Of a stretch of 49,714 nt of DNA, positions 48,261 to 49,714 are shown one piece after another. Location of the stretch: NCBI RefSeq assembly GCF_003574095.1, contig NZ_QWLA01000018.1, forward strand, positions 1 to 49,714. The letters are read 5' to 3'. Origin of the DNA: Calidithermus roseus (GTDB taxonomy: Bacteria; Deinococcota; Deinococci; Deinococcales; Thermaceae). A program made the position numbers and the translations under genes. The notes under the pieces are model-generated. The model was not told the DNA's origin. It saw only the letters and a list, made by a program, of their open reading frames with translations, and searched no databases. How positions within the stretch are numbered: position 1 is the first letter of the stretch; each line of letters opens with the position of its first letter.

Positions 48261-48779
48261 GCGCAACCTCCTCGAGCTGCCGCTTTAGAAGCCTGTGTTA
48301 CTTTTGACGCTGCCACGGCTAAAGCATATGGGATTCTTGGGCTCACCACTGCGCCCGGTACGAGCGTCTTACACGGTGATGCACGGTGTTTCGACCGTCT
48401 CCTCAAGCGTGACTTCTCGTGTGTCCCACGCCCCGCCACGCCGTGGCGGGAAGCTTGGCCAAGAGTGCGGCTTGGTTTTCGTCGCACCAGACCGAGATTC
48501 GCATACTACAGGTTTTACCCATCCAGCGCTTCGTGGATGAAACCCCTTGCCCCGCCCTACCAAGGCGGGGCGGCAAGAACCATCGGGAATCGCCGTTCCC
48601 GATGGGCATTTTACCACATACCAGCCGCCCACCATGCCACGTGTCCCTGCGGGGCACGTGGGGGAGTCCTCGCCTCGCCACGGCGAGGCGACCATCCCTG
48701 AAGGGGATGGGTTTTATAGCTCCCCCACACCCCCTCTTTTTTTATAAAGCGAGCAAAGATTCACATTTTAGGAAAAGCT
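48261..48779. other. Gene-free region around mini-IS605 copy 2
   Basis: This 519-bp gap between the divergent PEGA-like gene and tetR holds the mini-IS605 element (48304-48743) and only short flanks. The open frames crossing it are carried by the element's structured DNA and are not genes. Confidence 0.7.
48304..48743 (-). mobile_element. Mini-IS200/IS605 element, copy 2
   Basis: A 440-bp relative of copy 1. The right end reads TTGACGCTGCCACGGC then GGGATTCTTGGGCTCACC on the plus strand; the left end (minus) has TATAAAACCCATCCCCTTC with hairpin CCATCCC/GGGATGG. Shared blocks cover both ends and the central GTTTTACCC and CCAGCGCTTCGTG segments. Extra hairpins (CCCGCCACGCCGTGGCGGG, 48434-48452; CCCCGCCCTACCAAGGCGGGG, 48550-48570) distinguish it. 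TTAT again flanks the left end. No transposase or TnpB frame remains, so movement would need enzymes from a full element elsewhere. Confidence 0.8.
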
Positions 48780-49415
48780 ATGAACCCTCTCACCGAGAGC
48801 AGCCTCCGAAAACATCCCCAGCAGCTTCGCATCCAGCACCGGGTCAACCGCGTCCTCGACGCTGCCGCTCAGGTTTTCGCCGAACTCGGCTTCGAGGCCG
48901 CCACCACCAACACCATAGCCGAGCGGGCCGATATCTCCATCGGGTCGCTCTACCAGTATTTCCCCAACAAGAGCGCGCTGTTCCAGGCCCTGTGTCAGCG
49001 CTGCGAGCGGGAGTCGCTGGAGCTTTTGGACGCGGTTATAACCCCCGAACTCGCCCGGCTCGAGCTCGGCGAGGTAGTCGGGCGGGTAGTGGCCGCACTC
49101 AGGCAGCTCTACAGCACTAACCCCAGGCTGTTGCGGGTGCTGTTCCAGGGTTACCCGGCCAAGGACCCAAGCCTGCCGCACTCGAGCTTCCGCGAGGCCA
49201 TGGTGCGGCGGGTGGAGCGGCTGCTCGAGGAGCGCTGGCCGCGCCTAGAGCCCACCCGCCGCCAGCTGGTGGCCGGGGTGTGTTTCCAGGTCGCCGACGG
49301 GCTGTTCGACCTGGCCCTGCTCTGCGAGGAGGGGGTTGGCCACCGGGTCATGGACGAACTCAAACGCCTGCTGCTGGCCTACCTCGAGCCCCTCGAGCGC
49401 GAAGGGGCTGGGTGA
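48780..49415 (+). CDS. TetR-family transcriptional regulator
   Basis: A 211-residue regulator. The N-terminal HTH (about 23-69) reads RVLDAAAQVFAELGFEAATT then IAERADISIGSLYQYFPNKS, the TetR signature. The C-terminal ligand domain is unassigned. AGGAAAAGCT precedes the ATG, 36 bp after the mini-IS605 end; the element may have displaced its original upstream region. A terminator follows. The target genes are unknown. Confidence 0.9.
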   Translation: MNPLTESSLRKHPQQLRIQHRVNRVLDAAAQVFAELGFEAATTNTIAERADISIGSLYQYFPNKSALFQALCQRCERESLELLDAVITPELARLELGEVVGRVVAALRQLYSTNPRLLRVLFQGYPAKDPSLPHSSFREAMVRRVERLLEERWPRLEPTRRQLVAGVCFQVADGLFDLALLCEEGVGHRVMDELKRLLLAYLEPLEREGAG

Positions 49416-49431
49416 TGCTGCCGGAGTGTGC

Positions 49432-49454
49432 CCACCCCATGCAAGGGTGGTTTT
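49432..49454 (+). terminator. Intrinsic terminator of tetR
   Basis: CCACCC (49432-49437), 7-nt loop, GGGTGG (49445-49450), then TTTT. It starts 17 bp after the tetR stop. Confidence 0.7.
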
Positions 49455-49491
49455 AATGGACTTCCTCTGGAGAATATTAAGCCTCAAACCC

Positions 49492-49521
49492 TTGCTTCAC
49501 CCTGGACTCACTTCGTAAACT
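49492..49521 (+). promoter_or_regulatory. Candidate leaderless promoter
   Basis: TTGCTT (49492-49497), 18-bp spacer, TAAACT (49516-49521), then an ATG 6 bp later at 49528. This is the leaderless layout common in Thermus and Deinococcus. Confidence 0.45.
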
Positions 49522-49527
49522 CGGCCC

Positions 49528-49714
49528 ATGCCGATTTACGAGGACCGTTCCAGAGAGCAGCGGTCACCCGGCCATGCCCCCCTCCAGGTGGGGAGAGTTC
49601 GGGAGGCGTTGGAGATGCCGGAGGAGTTGTATCCGTCGTATCCCCCTCCTCGCCGCCCAGCTCCCCCGGCGAGGAGGGGGATACGACGGATACAACTCCT
49701 CCGGCATCTCCAAC
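49528..49714 (+). CDS. Possible partial gene running off the window
   Basis: From ATG at 49528 the frame is open to the window end (62 codons): MPIYEDRSREQRSPGHAPLQ, then EALEMPEELYPSYPPP. It is supported only by the leaderless-type promoter. Its second half lies within the perfect palindrome, so that part of the reading may be an assembly artefact. Function unknown. Confidence 0.3.
   Translation, partial: MPIYEDRSREQRSPGHAPLQVGRVREALEMPEELYPSYPPPRRPAPPARRGIRRIQLLRHLQ
49608..49714. repeat. Perfect 48-bp inverted repeat at the window end
   Basis: The left arm 49608-49655 and right arm 49667-49714 are exact reverse complements, with an 11-nt loop (CCCAGCTCCCC). The right arm ends at the last base. 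It may be a natural cruciform where assembly stopped, or a fold-back artefact at a contig end. Confidence 0.85.

Overview
The window is high-GC DNA from a thermophile of the Thermaceae (Meiothermus, Allomeiothermus or Calidithermus-like; genus not resolved). The main support is a near-textbook Thermus-type LysZ kinase of the alpha-aminoadipate lysine pathway, a GH57 branching enzyme with a helix-hairpin-helix tail, leaderless-looking promoters and very frequent CTCGAG. No tRNA, rRNA or CRISPR array was seen. The window ends exactly on a perfect 48-bp inverted repeat, so it may be a contig whose end lies in a hairpin.

Layout. (1) 1-1642, minus: a leucine-rich-repeat-variant protein (cut by the window start) and a MoxR-type AAA ATPase. 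(2) 1766-5460, minus: IclR regulator, then an NMT1/SsuA-type binding protein, permease and ATPase; an AT-rich palindrome upstream of iclR is a candidate operator. (3) 5781-21153, plus: a 12-gene periplasmic alcohol-oxidation locus. Two PQQ dehydrogenases with the D-x-D lanthanide signature are each preceded by secreted-repeat/cytochrome c fusion proteins and followed by a strong hairpin and then a fusion of a XoxJ-like domain to a Leu/Ile/Val-type binding protein. A lone Tat-exported binding protein, a YVTN propeller, an unknown helical protein and an ABC-2 ATPase/permease pair complete it. The order shows that an ancestral cytochrome-dehydrogenase-binding protein module was duplicated and then partly homogenised. 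(4) 21157-24066: a protein of six 22-residue repeats, a DUF4382 lipoprotein gene split by a 393-bp mini-IS200/IS605 element, and a CBS-SnoaL fusion. (5) 24176-38281, plus: a polyamine/GABA catabolic locus: PucR regulator, two GabT-type aminotransferases, PotABCD plus a second PotD, a decayed amine oxidase, an acetyltransferase, an amidohydrolase and succinate-semialdehyde dehydrogenase. Many of its gaps hold degenerate tandem heptanucleotide arrays. (6) 38455-42315: small secreted protein, inorganic pyrophosphatase, GH57 enzyme and LysZ. (7) 42570-46816: peptide-type ABC transporter. (8) 46833-49714: an unknown protein, a PEGA-like membrane protein, a second mini-IS605 copy, a TetR regulator and the terminal palindrome.

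How it fits together. The PQQ locus should oxidise an alcohol in the periplasm and pass electrons to the fused cytochromes, with the binding proteins and ABC-2 transporter handling an unidentified ligand. The polyamine locus should import putrescine or spermidine and convert it through GABA to succinate. The clearest novelties are the three secreted-repeat/cytochrome c fusions, the two XoxJ/binding-protein fusions, the heptamer arrays, and the mini-IS605 whose removal in silico restores an open frame exactly.
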